Of a stretch of DNA of 64,000 nt, positions 9,444-18,004 are shown piece by piece (within the stretch, counting starts at the first letter, position 1; each line of letters starts with the position of its first letter). The notes beneath the pieces were generated by a model. That model worked only from the letters and a program-made list of their open reading frames with translations. It did no database searches and was not told the origin of the DNA. Source of the stretch: Aeoliella straminimaris (lineage in GTDB: Bacteria; Planctomycetota; Planctomycetia; Pirellulales; Lacipirellulaceae). A program made the translations under genes and the position numbers. Where the stretch lies: the NCBI RefSeq assembly GCF_024054565.1, contig NZ_JAMXLR010000072.1, forward strand, positions 1 to 64,000. Direction: 5' to 3'.

Positions 9444-10347
9444 CCAATAACTCCTGCTGTGCGCGAGTGGTCATGAAATCGATCACACGTTCTGACGTAT
9501 ACTCGCTCAACCATCTCACATTACCGCCAGCGAACACGCTGTAGAGACCGCCGGGGTGGTCGCTATACATTTCGTTGCTTCGTTGCGGTTCGCCATTGAT
9601 ATCTACTGCGTTGAGAACTGGATTGTGATGGGCAAACGTCTGCTCAGCAGTGCCCCAGTACCTGTCTTTGTCGGTACGGCCGGCATCTTCACCGAGCAGA
9701 ATCGTATAAGTCGTCCCGTCGGTGCAATCTTTGATTCCTTTTGGTTTGTTTCGCGGCCAGCGAGTGCCGGTGGCTGGCATCAGTCCCGCTTCGTAGCCTT
9801 GCCCTTTGTCCCAGCCATCAACAATTGTAATGCCGTCATGACTGTAGGTTGCGCAGCCATTGATACCCGCATAGTCACCCTGTGCTGGGCTGATATGCTC
9901 CGATGATGGACAAAGCTGAACCGACAGATTGCCGTTCTCGCTGCGTGTGACCAGGCGGCCGTTATCGCCCTGATTCCACTTTCTTTCAAAATCGTAAAGG
10001 TCGTAGAGGGCCTGCTGTTCTACGTTTGGAAGTATCAACGTCATCCAGCTGTGTTGACGATTGTATCTGGTGTCGGCATTCCAATCGGTATGCCCCGGTG
10101 GGAATACGTTATTGGCGTCGTGATATAGCTGCATGCCCAATCCCAGCTGCTTGAGATTGTTTTGACACTGGGTTCGGCGTGCTGCCTCACGAGCCGCCTG
10201 CACTGCGGGCAATAGCAGGGCGACCAAGATGCCAATGATGGCGATGACGACGAGAAGTTCGACTAGCGTGAATCCCTTCCGCAGAGGGAAAAGAGATCGC
10301 GGGGAAATCAGGCTCGACCGTAATCCGCAGGTGGAGGTGGATCCCAT
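9421..10347 (-). CDS. DUF1559 prepilin-like protein
   Basis: 308 residues. After a basic leader, the type IV prepilin/pseudopilin signature KGFTLVELLVVIAIIGIL appears, with a predicted prepilin-peptidase cut after Gly25. A hydrophobic helix and AVQAAREAARRTQCQNNLKQ follow, the hallmark of the very large DUF1559 family of planctomycetes (SBP_bac_10). The usual C-terminal histidine/glycine-rich motif is present in variant form as HPGGLYSVFAGGNVRW. These proteins are thought to be exported pseudopilin-like surface components, but no activity is established. It is the promoter-proximal member of a pair with the lipoprotein gene that overlaps its 3' end. Confidence 0.88.
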   Translation of the reverse strand: MGSTSTCGLRSSLISPRSLFPLRKGFTLVELLVVIAIIGILVALLLPAVQAAREAARRTQCQNNLKQLGLGMQLYHDANNVFPPGHTDWNADTRYNRQHSWMTLILPNVEQQALYDLYDFERKWNQGDNGRLVTRSENGNLSVQLCPSSEHISPAQGDYAGINGCATYSHDGITIVDGWDKGQGYEAGLMPATGTRWPRNKPKGIKDCTDGTTYTILLGEDAGRTDKDRYWGTAEQTFAHHNPVLNAVDINGEPQRSNEMYSDHPGGLYSVFAGGNVRWLSEYTSERVIDFMTTRAQQELLDGDSFEQ

Positions 10348-10648
10348 CCGTTATTCCGTTTGCTGTAGCCGAAAGTCGTGCGATATCAACCGATACGGGT
10401 CTTCCCGATATCAGGCTTTTTTCCCAGCCAGAATCTGGAGGGTGAAAAGTGGTTGCCAATACTCCGCTCCGCCCGAAACTTCTGGACAGTATATCCAGCT
10501 GCGGTGACTACGCAACCTTTTTTCTCTCAATTAACGAGTTCTTCATGTTGTTTTCTTCTGCAGATGGCTGTGCGCAACCGTTTTTTTGTTGCGAATCGGG
10601 CACGCAGGCAGAGTGGGGTGGATAAAATATCCAGACAAGATGCTGGCG
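10348..10648. other. Intergenic region with repeated CGCAACC-T tract motif
   Basis: About 300 bases separate the RpiR regulator stop from the DUF1559 start, both on the minus strand. No coding potential was recognised. A CGCAACC element followed by a run of at least six T occurs twice, at 10511-10523 and 10573-10587; the second copy is closed by GTTGCG (10588-10593), making a small dyad. These could be operator half-sites for the adjacent regulator, or weak terminators, but the sequence alone does not decide. Confidence 0.35.
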
Positions 10649-11524
10649 CTATAGCTTCCGATCGGCAATGGCGTCAAAGGTCTTGAGTACCGTTGCATCC
10701 ACGTCTGGATCGAGTCTGCGGATGCACTCGGCGAGCAAAGTCAAGACAAGCTCACCGTCGGCCAGCGAAGGCACTTCCGCAATCAAGGGATCACGCCCCC
10801 CCGATGTGACCAGCCTGATTTGAGAAGCCTCGACAAGCGGTGTCTTTCTGAAGTTTGTGATGGCGACTACGGTTGCTCCGGCGCTGCGGGCTAGCTTGGC
10901 AGCAGTGACGATGTCTTTCGTGGTTCCGGACGAACTTACCGCGACAAGGACTTCATCCTCAGATAACAGAGATGCCTCGACTGCCATGACATAGCCATCG
11001 GATAGAAAGGAGCTCTTGATACCTAAACGCTTAATTTTCCACTCCAAGCTCAACGCCAGGGGAGCCGAGCTCGCAACCCCCACGCACAATACTCTGCTCG
11101 CGTTGCGTAGTGCACTGGCCGCACGCTCCACTTCATTCCGATCTAAATTTCTGGCTGTCCGGGCTAGGTCATCGTTGATCCGATCGCAGACGATCTGAAA
11201 GAAATCGGGATCGCCTCCTGACTGCTCGTCTGTGTTTTTCCCGATGACATCCCTTGCCATCAGCACTTTGAATTCCTGAAATCCCCGACAGCCCAACTTC
11301 TTGCAGAACCTAATGACGGTTCCATAGCCCAGGCCCGAGACTTCGACCAGCTCGCTAATCGATTTCTGCAGCGAATCCGGGTGCTCGAGAAAGTAGGCCC
11401 CTACGCGCTGCTCGCTGTCTGTCATTTCATCCCGCAATCGCTGGAAGCGAATAGCCCAAGGCGTGGGGTCCGCAAGAGGTGAGCCTTCTGCTGCGGCTTG
11501 CGAATTCTTTAGAGGCGTGGTCAT
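10649..11524 (-). CDS. MurR/RpiR family transcriptional regulator (HTH + SIS domains)
   Basis: 291 residues from the ATG at 11524; a GTG at 11569 would add 15 residues that look non-homologous. The N-terminal half is an RpiR-type helix-turn-helix (SISELVEVSGLGYGTVIRFCKKLGCRGFQEFK). The C-terminal half is a sugar-isomerase (SIS) domain with VLCVGVASSAPLALSLEWK and the phosphosugar-binding VAVSSSGTTKDIVTAAKLA. Family members sense phosphorylated sugars and repress or activate nearby catabolic genes. The genes downstream on the same strand (DUF1559, PEP-CTERM proteins, phosphoesterase, OPA-type transporter) are plausible targets, the last two fitting a phosphorylated ligand. Next to an integration scar and tRNA-Ser on the other side. 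Confidence 0.88.
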   Translation of the reverse strand: MTTPLKNSQAAAEGSPLADPTPWAIRFQRLRDEMTDSEQRVGAYFLEHPDSLQKSISELVEVSGLGYGTVIRFCKKLGCRGFQEFKVLMARDVIGKNTDEQSGGDPDFFQIVCDRINDDLARTARNLDRNEVERAASALRNASRVLCVGVASSAPLALSLEWKIKRLGIKSSFLSDGYVMAVEASLLSEDEVLVAVSSSGTTKDIVTAAKLARSAGATVVAITNFRKTPLVEASQIRLVTSGGRDPLIAEVPSLADGELVLTLLAECIRRLDPDVDATVLKTFDAIADRKL

Positions 11525-12193
11525 GGCTAGTTTGCTTGAAAAGAAAAAAAGAGATCGGTCACCGACCACATGGGCATTTTGATTTTAGGCCAGGACGCAC
11601 ATAACCTCCACACCCTAACTCTGTTCTCGTTCGAAGTCGTTGCGCCGGAGCCAGGAACTAGTCCATTCAGGTGGTATCTGGATCGCATCAACTTGTCCGT
11701 CAAGATGCAGGTGGGAGTCAGCAATAACACTTGCGTGCGCACCCTTCTGGTGGATTGCGATCCCGAGGGGTGGGGCGACACTCGAGCGCGCTGGGCTGGT
11801 GACTGCGGGCCTCCTGAGGGGGGTAAATGCTTTAATCTCGTCGAAGCAAACATTTTGTACCCTGCGGCAATCGACTTGGGGCTGATGAGGCACTCGAGCA
11901 TCACGCTGACTATGGACACCTATGGTCATTTGCTATCGGGCCAGAAGGTGGAATCTCCGGATCGGCTGGGGGCGATGGTCAGCAACTGAGACGACCAGTC
12001 GGTCACGCTAGGAATAACGGGCACCGACGATTGCGCAGCGCGCAAGGTGCTTTTTGGTGCATCCACGTGCAATGGCGTGCAAGAGCGTAGCGGTGATGAG
12101 GGCGATCAAGAGAGCCAGTACCAGTCGCCGCAAGTCCAGACCGGACAAGAGTTAACGCAACGCAGTGCTAGTCCGTGCGACGCAACGCAAAAG
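11525..12193. other. Gene-poor stretch between RpiR gene and tRNA-Ser
   Basis: About 670 bases without an intact gene. The only recognisable content is the recombinase remnant at 11870-11989. A small dyad TTGCGC-AGC-GCGCAA (12031-12045) is followed five bases later by a short T tract and could be a decayed terminator. The stretch sits on the 3' side of the tRNA gene, where integrative elements insert, so it is best read as the leftover of a lost element. Confidence 0.4.
11870..11989 (+). pseudogene. Tyrosine recombinase (integrase) C-terminal remnant
   Basis: The translation from about 11870 reads IDLGLMRHSSITLTMDTYGH and continues LLSGQKVESPDRLGAM to a TGA at 11987-11989. LMRHSSITLTMDTYGHL matches the end of the catalytic domain of phage-type tyrosine recombinases, where the tyrosine of xTYGHL is the nucleophile. 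The upstream part of the catalytic domain, with the Arg and His-x-x-Arg residues, is not found in any frame nearby, so this is a decayed fragment. It lies about 200 bases from the 3' end of tRNA-Ser, the classical attachment location. Beyond the stop the same frame is open from 12047 into the antisense of the tRNA, as is often seen for integrases adjacent to tRNAs. Confidence 0.55.
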
Positions 12194-12275
12194 CGGAGGG
12201 CATGGGACTCGAACCCACAACCGGTTTCCCGGCACCTGAATTCCAATCAGGCCGCTAGCCATTCGCTTACCCTCC
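12194..12275 (-). tRNA. tRNA-Ser (anticodon GGA)
   Basis: Read on the minus strand from 12275, the sequence folds as a tRNA: acceptor GGAGGGT pairs with GCCCTCC, the anticodon stem CCTGA/TCAGG encloses loop TTGGAAT with anticodon GGA, the long variable arm CCGG-GAAA-CCGG is typical of class II serine tRNAs, and the T arm contains GGTTCGAGTCC. The discriminator is G, as in serine tRNAs. The CCA end is not encoded. It decodes UCC/UCU. The 3' end faces the recombinase remnant. Confidence 0.93.
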
Positions 12276-12306
12276 ACGCCGCCGATGGGCGTAAGTAGTT
12301 ATGATA

Positions 12307-12356
12307 GCTGCGGTTGGGCCATTTTCAACGGGCCCAAGCAGAGCGACACCCGCAGC
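12307..12356 (-). terminator. Hairpin downstream of the sugar operon
   Basis: TTGGGCC (12314-12320) pairs with GGCCCAA (12331-12337), with an outer GCTGCGG/CCGCAGC pairing (12307-12313 and 12350-12356) separated by an asymmetric bulge. It begins about 12 bases after the esterase stop codon. No T tract follows on the minus strand, so intrinsic termination is only a possibility. Confidence 0.35.
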
Positions 12357-12367
12357 GGCCGCAGAGT

Positions 12368-13270
12368 TCACTCGGGCAATTGGTAATCTCGCCATAACCA
12401 GCGTAAAGAGTCGGGCAAAATGGCCCCGCCGTGGTTGCCGTTGTGGGCCCCCTCGCCGTAGACGAACTTATAGTCGTAGTCGCGGAACTTGAGGGCGGAC
12501 GCCATCTGCTGATTTGCCAGCGGCCAATTGCCGTGCGCGTTGTCGAGATCGGCCGAGCCATCCTGCAGGAAGACCCGCAGCGGACGCTTCTCGGCCTTGC
12601 GGATAATGCCGGGGTAGCGGTCGCCACCGCGGATGTTGGTGAAGCTGCCGATGTGGCTGAGCACTTTGTGGAACGCCTCGGGCCGCTCCCACGCCACGGT
12701 GAACGCGCAGATGCCGCCGCTCGACATGCCGCAAATCGCCCGGCCGTCAGGGTCGTCGGTAAACCGATAGTCCTTGGCGACCTCGGGCAGGATCTCGGTG
12801 AGCAGGAACTCGGCGTAATCGGCCGACAGGGTGTCGTATTCCACCGAACGATTCTCGGGCTTGGGGCTCCAGCCTTTCTCCTGGGGCAATTGCTCCTTCT
12901 TGTGGCCCGGGTCGACGAACACGCCAACCGTCACCGGCATCTCGCCGGCATGGATCAGGTTGTCGAACACGATCGGCACCCGCATGTCGCCGGTCTCGCT
13001 GACATGGGCGTGGCCATCCTGGAACACCATCAGCGCGGCTGGCTTGTCGGGCGTGTACTGCGCAGGGACATAGACGTAATAACGCCTGACGGTATCCGCG
13101 AAAACCTGACTGTCCAGCCACTCGTGCTGGGTCACGGTGCCGCGGGGAACTCCCTCGTGCCGTACCGAGTCGGGACCGAGCTCGTATCGCTGCTCCTCGG
13201 CCACCACGAGTGAAGCACAACCCAGTATCAGCGTAAGCGCAATAGTAGCGCGAAGATGCCGCAGTCGCAT
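12368..13270 (-). CDS. Secreted alpha/beta-hydrolase esterase (Fes/esterase D-like)
   Basis: 300 residues with a signal peptide (about 1-24, cleaved after VVA). The fold is a putative esterase of the enterochelin-esterase/feruloyl-esterase type: RRYYVYVPAQYTPDKPAALM strand, the nucleophile elbow GMSSGG with Ser183, an acidic residue in FLQDGSADLDN, and the catalytic His in GEGAHNGNHGG near the end. Planctomycete members next to sugar genes are generally regarded as carbohydrate esterases that remove acyl groups from polysaccharides; the substrate is not known here. It is the last gene of the epimerase-isomerase-kinase operon, 33 bases after the ribulokinase stop, suggesting that the sugar is released from an esterified hemicellulose or pectin (inference). 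Confidence 0.82.
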   Translation of the reverse strand: MRLRHLRATIALTLILGCASLVVAEEQRYELGPDSVRHEGVPRGTVTQHEWLDSQVFADTVRRYYVYVPAQYTPDKPAALMVFQDGHAHVSETGDMRVPIVFDNLIHAGEMPVTVGVFVDPGHKKEQLPQEKGWSPKPENRSVEYDTLSADYAEFLLTEILPEVAKDYRFTDDPDGRAICGMSSGGICAFTVAWERPEAFHKVLSHIGSFTNIRGGDRYPGIIRKAEKRPLRVFLQDGSADLDNAHGNWPLANQQMASALKFRDYDYKFVYGEGAHNGNHGGAILPDSLRWLWRDYQLPE

Positions 13271-13303
13271 GGTGCCATCTCTTTCGTAAGCAAAACGGAG
13301 GAA

Positions 13304-14986
13304 CTACTCGCCCACTCGGGCCTTGTGGCGAATGCGGATCAGGTCCTTCATCACGCCAGAGAGCGAGCCGCTGAAGTCGGCCGTGCCGAAGGCATCGTGC
13401 AGCGTGTGGTAGACCTGATAGAGTTCCGCGTACACGGCCACGTTCTCGGGGATCGGTTTGTAGACGGTCTCTTTGACGTCGGTCATCTTGGCCTGGGCGT
13501 CCTCGGCCGTGGCGTAAGCCCCACCGACCACCGCACCGAACACCGCGGCGCCCAAGGCGCACGTTTGTGCCGAGCGGCTGATCTTCATCGGCCGGTTACA
13601 GACGTCGGCATAGATCTGCATGACCATGGGGTTCTTCTCGGCGATGCCTCCGCAGTTGATCACCTGCTCGACCTTCACGCCGTACTCTTCGGCGCGGCGA
13701 ATGATGGTCAGCGCGCCGTAGGCCGTGGCTTCGACCAATGCCCGATAGATCTCGGCGGGCGTGGTGTGCAGGGTCTGGCCGACCATCAAGCCCGTGAGCA
13801 ACGGGTCGACCAGGATGGTGCGGTTGCCGTTGTTCCAGTCGAGCGCCACCAGGCCCGACTCGCCGGGCTTCAACTTGGCGGCGTCTTCGGTGAGCTTGAT
13901 GTGCGCCTCGGCCCCCGTGCCGTAGGCCCCCGGAGCGATCTGCTTGACGAACCAGTTGAAAATGTCGCCGACGGCCGATTGGCCCGCTTCCAGACCATAC
14001 ATGCCGGGCAGGATCGACTCGGGCACGATGCCACACATGCCGGGGACGTCGGGCATCTCGCGATCCATGGGCGAAGGCAGGCAATCGCAGGTGCTGGTGC
14101 CCATGATCTTGACCAGGGTTCCGGCCCCCGCGCCAGCACCCACGGCGCCCATGTGGGCGTCGAACGCGCCAACCGCCACGGCAATGCCTGCGGGCAGTCC
14201 AATCTGCTGGGCAACTTCTTCGGTGAGTTCGCCCGCCTTGTGATTCGACGGCACCGCCTTGGTGGTGTAGCGCCATTCGGCGAGCTTCGGATCGAGTGAG
14301 GCCAGGAAATCTTCGCTCGGCAGTCCGCCCCATTGCTCGTTGTACATCGCCTTGTGACCGGCAGCACAGATGCTGCGGGCGAGTGTATTGGGATCGGTGT
14401 TGCCAGTGATGTAGGCGGGGATGAAGTCGGCCAGTTCCACCCAGCTGGCCGTCGCGGCGGCTACCTCGGGGGCAGTGCGGACACAGTGCAGCATCTTCGA
14501 CCAGTACCATTCGCTGGAGTAGGTACCGCCGCACTTGGCGAGGTAGGGTTCGTTGCGAGTGCGGGCCAGCTCGGTGATTTCCATGGCCTCAGCGTGCGAA
14601 GTGTGATCCTTCCACAGCCAAGCGTTGGCGGCCAACGTATCCTTGAACTCTGGCAGCGTGCCCAGCGCGACGCCTGCGGCGTTGACCGGGATGGGTGTCG
14701 AGCCGGTAGTGTCGACCCCGATGCCGATGACCGCCTCGGGCGAGAAACCGGGCACACTGGCCGCATCGGCGACGGCCGATTTGACCGATGCCAGGAACCC
14801 CTGGATGTAGTCGATCGGGCTCTGACGCGCGAGGTTGGGATCGCGGGGGTCGAGCAGGATGCCTGCTTCGCCGCTGGGATAGTCGTAGACGTTCGTGGCG
14901 ATCTCCTCGCCGGTTGCCACGTTGACCACCAGGGCCCGAACGCTGTTCGTCCCGTAATCGACACCGATGGCAAACTGCTCTGCCAT
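13304..14986 (-). CDS. araB: Ribulokinase (AraB-type FGGY kinase)
   Basis: 560 residues, the usual ribulokinase length. FGGY-family motifs are visible: phosphate-1 loop GVDYGTNSVRALVV at the N-terminus, GIGVDTTGSTPIP, the substrate/adenosine region GAFDAHMGAVGAGAG, a KIMGTSTCDC segment, and the C-terminal CGGIAEKNPMVMQIYADV. The enzyme phosphorylates L-ribulose (and other ketopentoses or ketohexoses at lower rate) in the cytoplasm. The gene lies 63 bases downstream of a fucose/arabinose-isomerase-fold gene and 33 bases upstream of an esterase gene, all on the minus strand. No AraA- or AraD-type gene is visible nearby, so the physiological ketose may not be L-ribulose. Confidence 0.9.
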   Translation of the reverse strand: MAEQFAIGVDYGTNSVRALVVNVATGEEIATNVYDYPSGEAGILLDPRDPNLARQSPIDYIQGFLASVKSAVADAASVPGFSPEAVIGIGVDTTGSTPIPVNAAGVALGTLPEFKDTLAANAWLWKDHTSHAEAMEITELARTRNEPYLAKCGGTYSSEWYWSKMLHCVRTAPEVAAATASWVELADFIPAYITGNTDPNTLARSICAAGHKAMYNEQWGGLPSEDFLASLDPKLAEWRYTTKAVPSNHKAGELTEEVAQQIGLPAGIAVAVGAFDAHMGAVGAGAGAGTLVKIMGTSTCDCLPSPMDREMPDVPGMCGIVPESILPGMYGLEAGQSAVGDIFNWFVKQIAPGAYGTGAEAHIKLTEDAAKLKPGESGLVALDWNNGNRTILVDPLLTGLMVGQTLHTTPAEIYRALVEATAYGALTIIRRAEEYGVKVEQVINCGGIAEKNPMVMQIYADVCNRPMKISRSAQTCALGAAVFGAVVGGAYATAEDAQAKMTDVKETVYKPIPENVAVYAELYQVYHTLHDAFGTADFSGSLSGVMKDLIRIRHKARVGE

Positions 14987-15049
14987 TTGTTCAACCTCTG
15001 CTGATGAGTTTTAGAAAAGTCCGCCTGCTGAGTCGATCCGTACTCAGCC

Positions 15050-16714
15050 CTACCAGGAATCGCCACCCTTGCGGGTGCCGCACACGGCTACCTCCATGCC
15101 GAGAGCTTCGGCCATGGCCGCCTTGGCCAGCATGGCGTTGTCGGCCTCCTCGGCGCTGTTGGCGTAAGCCACTTGGATGTGATTGCTCTTGTGTCGCGCC
15201 ATCATCTGATCGCGTGAAACACCGTACGTCACGGCGTGCATGATAGGCCATTGCGACGTGGTGTCCTGCCAGCGACGCTCGGTCTCCTCGATGGGAAGCT
15301 CTACCACGCCGGCACGTCCAAGGTCCATTTTCAGTTGGTTGTCTTCGACGTAAACGCGCGACCAAACCACCTCGCCCGGGTGCGAGATGCCTTTGATGGT
15401 GCCCCCGCCGGCCGGGAAGTACATGGCGGGTTGGCGCTCACTTACGGCACCGGCCCAACCGTCGGTAAGGTGGGCAGGGGGGACGCTGCCGGAGATCTCG
15501 AACACCCACACGTAGTCGTCGGTGGTACCCGAGCGATCCCAGTCGCCCCATCGCAAGTCGTGCAGCGTGTTCTCTACGGGCTGCCCCATCGCCTTGTGCA
15601 CGCGAAAGGTCATCAGGCCATCGAGCCCAGCACACTCGTCCACTTCGTTGAAGTGCGGCAGGGGCTCGCCTTCGTATAGCACTCGCCCGCCATCGCGACT
15701 CTTGACCGGCGGACGCTTGGAGTTGTTGAGGGTGCCTTCGACCAGATCGCTGGCCGGCAGCACGTCCTTCAAGCCTTGCTGGTACTGTATACCGATCAGG
15801 CTGCAACCAAAATCGTCGGCGATGCGCAGCGCGGCGATGTACATCTTGCACTGCAGCAGAATTTGCTGGTCGGTAAGATCAGTCGCGTGCGTGGGGCCGG
15901 TCTGGAACTTCATGCCCGCGTCTTCCATCCACTTGCGGACTGCCAGGGCCTCATCATCGGAGACCTGGGTCGATTCGTAGTAGAGGGCCGACTGGCTGAG
16001 CCGTTCCTTGTACACGCCGGTGGGATTGAGCAAATGGTCGGGGATGATGGCGTTAAACATGCCCATGCATCCCTCGTCGAACACGCCCATGATGGCCTTG
16101 TCGTGCTGCAACTGCTGGGCGAGCGCCTTGCCGAGCGCCGATTCGTCGCTGCCGACGGTAACCGACGCCAGCGGTTGCACATGATCGAGCGGGTGCTCGA
16201 CCTTGCCGGTCTTGAGCCAGGTGGCAAGCTGCTCCTGGAAAGTTGGATCGGCGAAGTCGTCGGCCCACAACGTGCTGTACTCGACCCCTGCCTTGGTGAG
16301 CGAGCCATTGAGGTTCAGCATGCCGACGAGCCCGGGCCAGGTACCCGACCAGTTGGCCAGTGTAAGGATGGGACCTTGGTGGGAGATTAAACCATGCAGC
16401 AGGTGATGCGAGTACTGCCACACGGCCTCGGCCACGATGAGCGGCGCCTTGGGATCGAGCCCGCGAAACACTTCCATCCCCTCCGCCTGCGAGGAAATGA
16501 ACCCGTGTTTCTCGCCTTCCTTGTATGGATGGGCTCGCACCACTTTCCAGCCCGCGGTGGCGACCGCCTTTTCGATATCCTGCTCCATGGCGTGCTGTGC
16601 CGCCCAGCAGTTTTGGTTGGCACTGAGCCGCAAGTCGCCGTTAGCCATCAAGTAGACTTGCCCTGCGGGCAGCTTGGTTGATGGCCTCGGGTTGGGAAGG
16701 GTGTATGCCGCCAT
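15050..16714 (-). CDS. L-fucose/L-arabinose isomerase-fold protein
   Basis: 554 residues from the ATG at 16714, which has GGAG ten bases upstream; an in-frame GTG at 16780 overlaps the previous stop and is less likely. The sequence is of the FucI/AraA-like superfamily rather than canonical AraA: the N-terminal half is Rossmann-like (PLIVAEAVWQYSHHLLHGL), the metal-binding region is suggested by FDEGCMGMFNAIIPDHLL and FNEVDECAGLDGLMTFRVHK, and a C-terminal RHKSNHIQVAYA segment corresponds to the distal His of fucose isomerases. It would convert an aldose to a ketose in the cytoplasm. It lies between aldose 1-epimerase and ribulokinase genes and may replace AraA. The exact sugar is uncertain. 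Confidence 0.75.
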   Translation of the reverse strand: MAAYTLPNPRPSTKLPAGQVYLMANGDLRLSANQNCWAAQHAMEQDIEKAVATAGWKVVRAHPYKEGEKHGFISSQAEGMEVFRGLDPKAPLIVAEAVWQYSHHLLHGLISHQGPILTLANWSGTWPGLVGMLNLNGSLTKAGVEYSTLWADDFADPTFQEQLATWLKTGKVEHPLDHVQPLASVTVGSDESALGKALAQQLQHDKAIMGVFDEGCMGMFNAIIPDHLLNPTGVYKERLSQSALYYESTQVSDDEALAVRKWMEDAGMKFQTGPTHATDLTDQQILLQCKMYIAALRIADDFGCSLIGIQYQQGLKDVLPASDLVEGTLNNSKRPPVKSRDGGRVLYEGEPLPHFNEVDECAGLDGLMTFRVHKAMGQPVENTLHDLRWGDWDRSGTTDDYVWVFEISGSVPPAHLTDGWAGAVSERQPAMYFPAGGGTIKGISHPGEVVWSRVYVEDNQLKMDLGRAGVVELPIEETERRWQDTTSQWPIMHAVTYGVSRDQMMARHKSNHIQVAYANSAEEADNAMLAKAAMAEALGMEVAVCGTRKGGDSW

Positions 16715-16776
16715 GTTGGTTGAATCTCCAGTCAAGACGCCGAAAGGGGGGAGGGAAACGGCCGCTGCGCTCGCAC

Positions 16777-17883
16777 TCACTCCGTCGAGAATCGGAATAC
16801 AGTGGTCGTGTCGTACTTCTCGCCCGGCTCAAGTAGCGTGCTGGGGAAGTTCGGCTGGTTGGGGCTATCGGGGAAGTGCTGCGTTTCGAGGCACAGACCG
16901 CCACGGTACACATAGGGCTTCCCGGCTTTGCCTGTGAGCCGACCATCGAGGAAGTTGCCGCAGTAAAACTGAACACCGGGTTCGGTGGTGAATACTTCGA
17001 GCACGCGTCCGGAGGAGGGTTCGCTGACTCGAGCGGCCAGGGTCATCTCGCCGTCTTTGCCGCCCTTGTCGAGTACCCAGTTATGATCGTAGCCGCCACC
17101 GAAGTTCAACTGCTCGTCGGCCTCTTCGATGTCGCGACCGATAGGTTTGGCCGTCGTGAAGTCGAACGGCGTGCCAGCCACGTCCACCAGTTGACCGGTG
17201 GGGATGAGGCCTTCGTCCACGGGCGTGAACTTCTTGGCGTTGAGCATCAACTCGTGATCGAGAATGGTGCCGTTGCCCTCGCCCTTAAGGTTGAAATAGG
17301 TGTGCTGGGTGAGGTTGACGGGAGTCGTCTTGTCGGTGGTTGCCTCGTAGTGAATCTTCAGCTCATTGTCGTCAGTCAGCGTGTAGGTGACCTTGCATTT
17401 AAGATTGCCGGGATAGCCTTCCTCCATGTCCTTGGCGACGTAAGTCAACTCCAGGGAGTTGTCGCCCACCGGCTTGGCGTCCCACACTACCTTGTCGAAA
17501 CCAATCACACCACCGTGCAGATGATTGGGGCCATTATTCACCGCCAGGGTGTAATCTTCGCCATCGATGGTGAATTTACCCTCGGCGATGCGGTTGCCGT
17601 AGCGACCCACGACCGCGCCGAAATAGGGCTTGTCGACCGCGTTGGTGTAATCTTCTACGCTGTCGTAGCCCAAGGCAATGTCGCCCATCTCGCCGTCGCG
17701 GTCGGGTACGAGGATCGAAGTAATGATGGCGCCGTAGTTGGTCACCTTGATAGTAAGTCCGTTACTATTCTTCAGTGTATAGAGCATAATCTTATCAAAA
17801 TCTTGAGACGTCACTTGAGCACTCGCGGATTGCAGACAGCAAGCCAAGAGCAGAAACGGGGTCAAATAGGCCAGGCGCATCAT
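16777..17883 (-). CDS. galM: Aldose 1-epimerase (galactose mutarotase), with signal peptide
   Basis: 368 residues from the ATG at 17883, which is followed by a second ATG, is preceded by GGAG eight bases upstream and opens a signal peptide (MMRLAYLTPFLLLACCLQSASAQ). The mutarotase fold is clear: GRYGNRIAEGKFTIDG, NNGPNHLHGG with the first catalytic His, NLTQHTYFNLKGEG with the second, and GLCLETQHFPDSPNQPNF with the catalytic Glu. The enzyme equilibrates alpha and beta anomers of aldoses. The signal peptide implies periplasmic or surface location, unlike cytoplasmic GalM. First gene of the isomerase-ribulokinase-esterase operon; the next start codon is 62 bases away. Confidence 0.88.
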   Translation of the reverse strand: MMRLAYLTPFLLLACCLQSASAQVTSQDFDKIMLYTLKNSNGLTIKVTNYGAIITSILVPDRDGEMGDIALGYDSVEDYTNAVDKPYFGAVVGRYGNRIAEGKFTIDGEDYTLAVNNGPNHLHGGVIGFDKVVWDAKPVGDNSLELTYVAKDMEEGYPGNLKCKVTYTLTDDNELKIHYEATTDKTTPVNLTQHTYFNLKGEGNGTILDHELMLNAKKFTPVDEGLIPTGQLVDVAGTPFDFTTAKPIGRDIEEADEQLNFGGGYDHNWVLDKGGKDGEMTLAARVSEPSSGRVLEVFTTEPGVQFYCGNFLDGRLTGKAGKPYVYRGGLCLETQHFPDSPNQPNFPSTLLEPGEKYDTTTVFRFSTE

Positions 17884-18004
17884 AGGTGTATCTCCAAATC
17901 TTAGGGCCGTAGAAAAGCCGCAAAAAGCGAGCCGCCAACCATAGAATAGTGCAGCGCATACCCCCCTTTCAACTGCCTCTCGCGTACTGCGTGTCCGAAA
18001 ACAG

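Noticed and set aside
12047..12298. Plus-strand open frame running through the tRNA-Ser region (reads RRAWDSNPQPVSR)
   Set aside because: This is the well-known spurious translation of the antisense of a tRNA; it is not an independent gene.
13256..14299. Long plus-strand open frame opposite the ribulokinase gene
   Set aside because: It is a shadow of araB codon usage; no domain, start context or neighbours support it.
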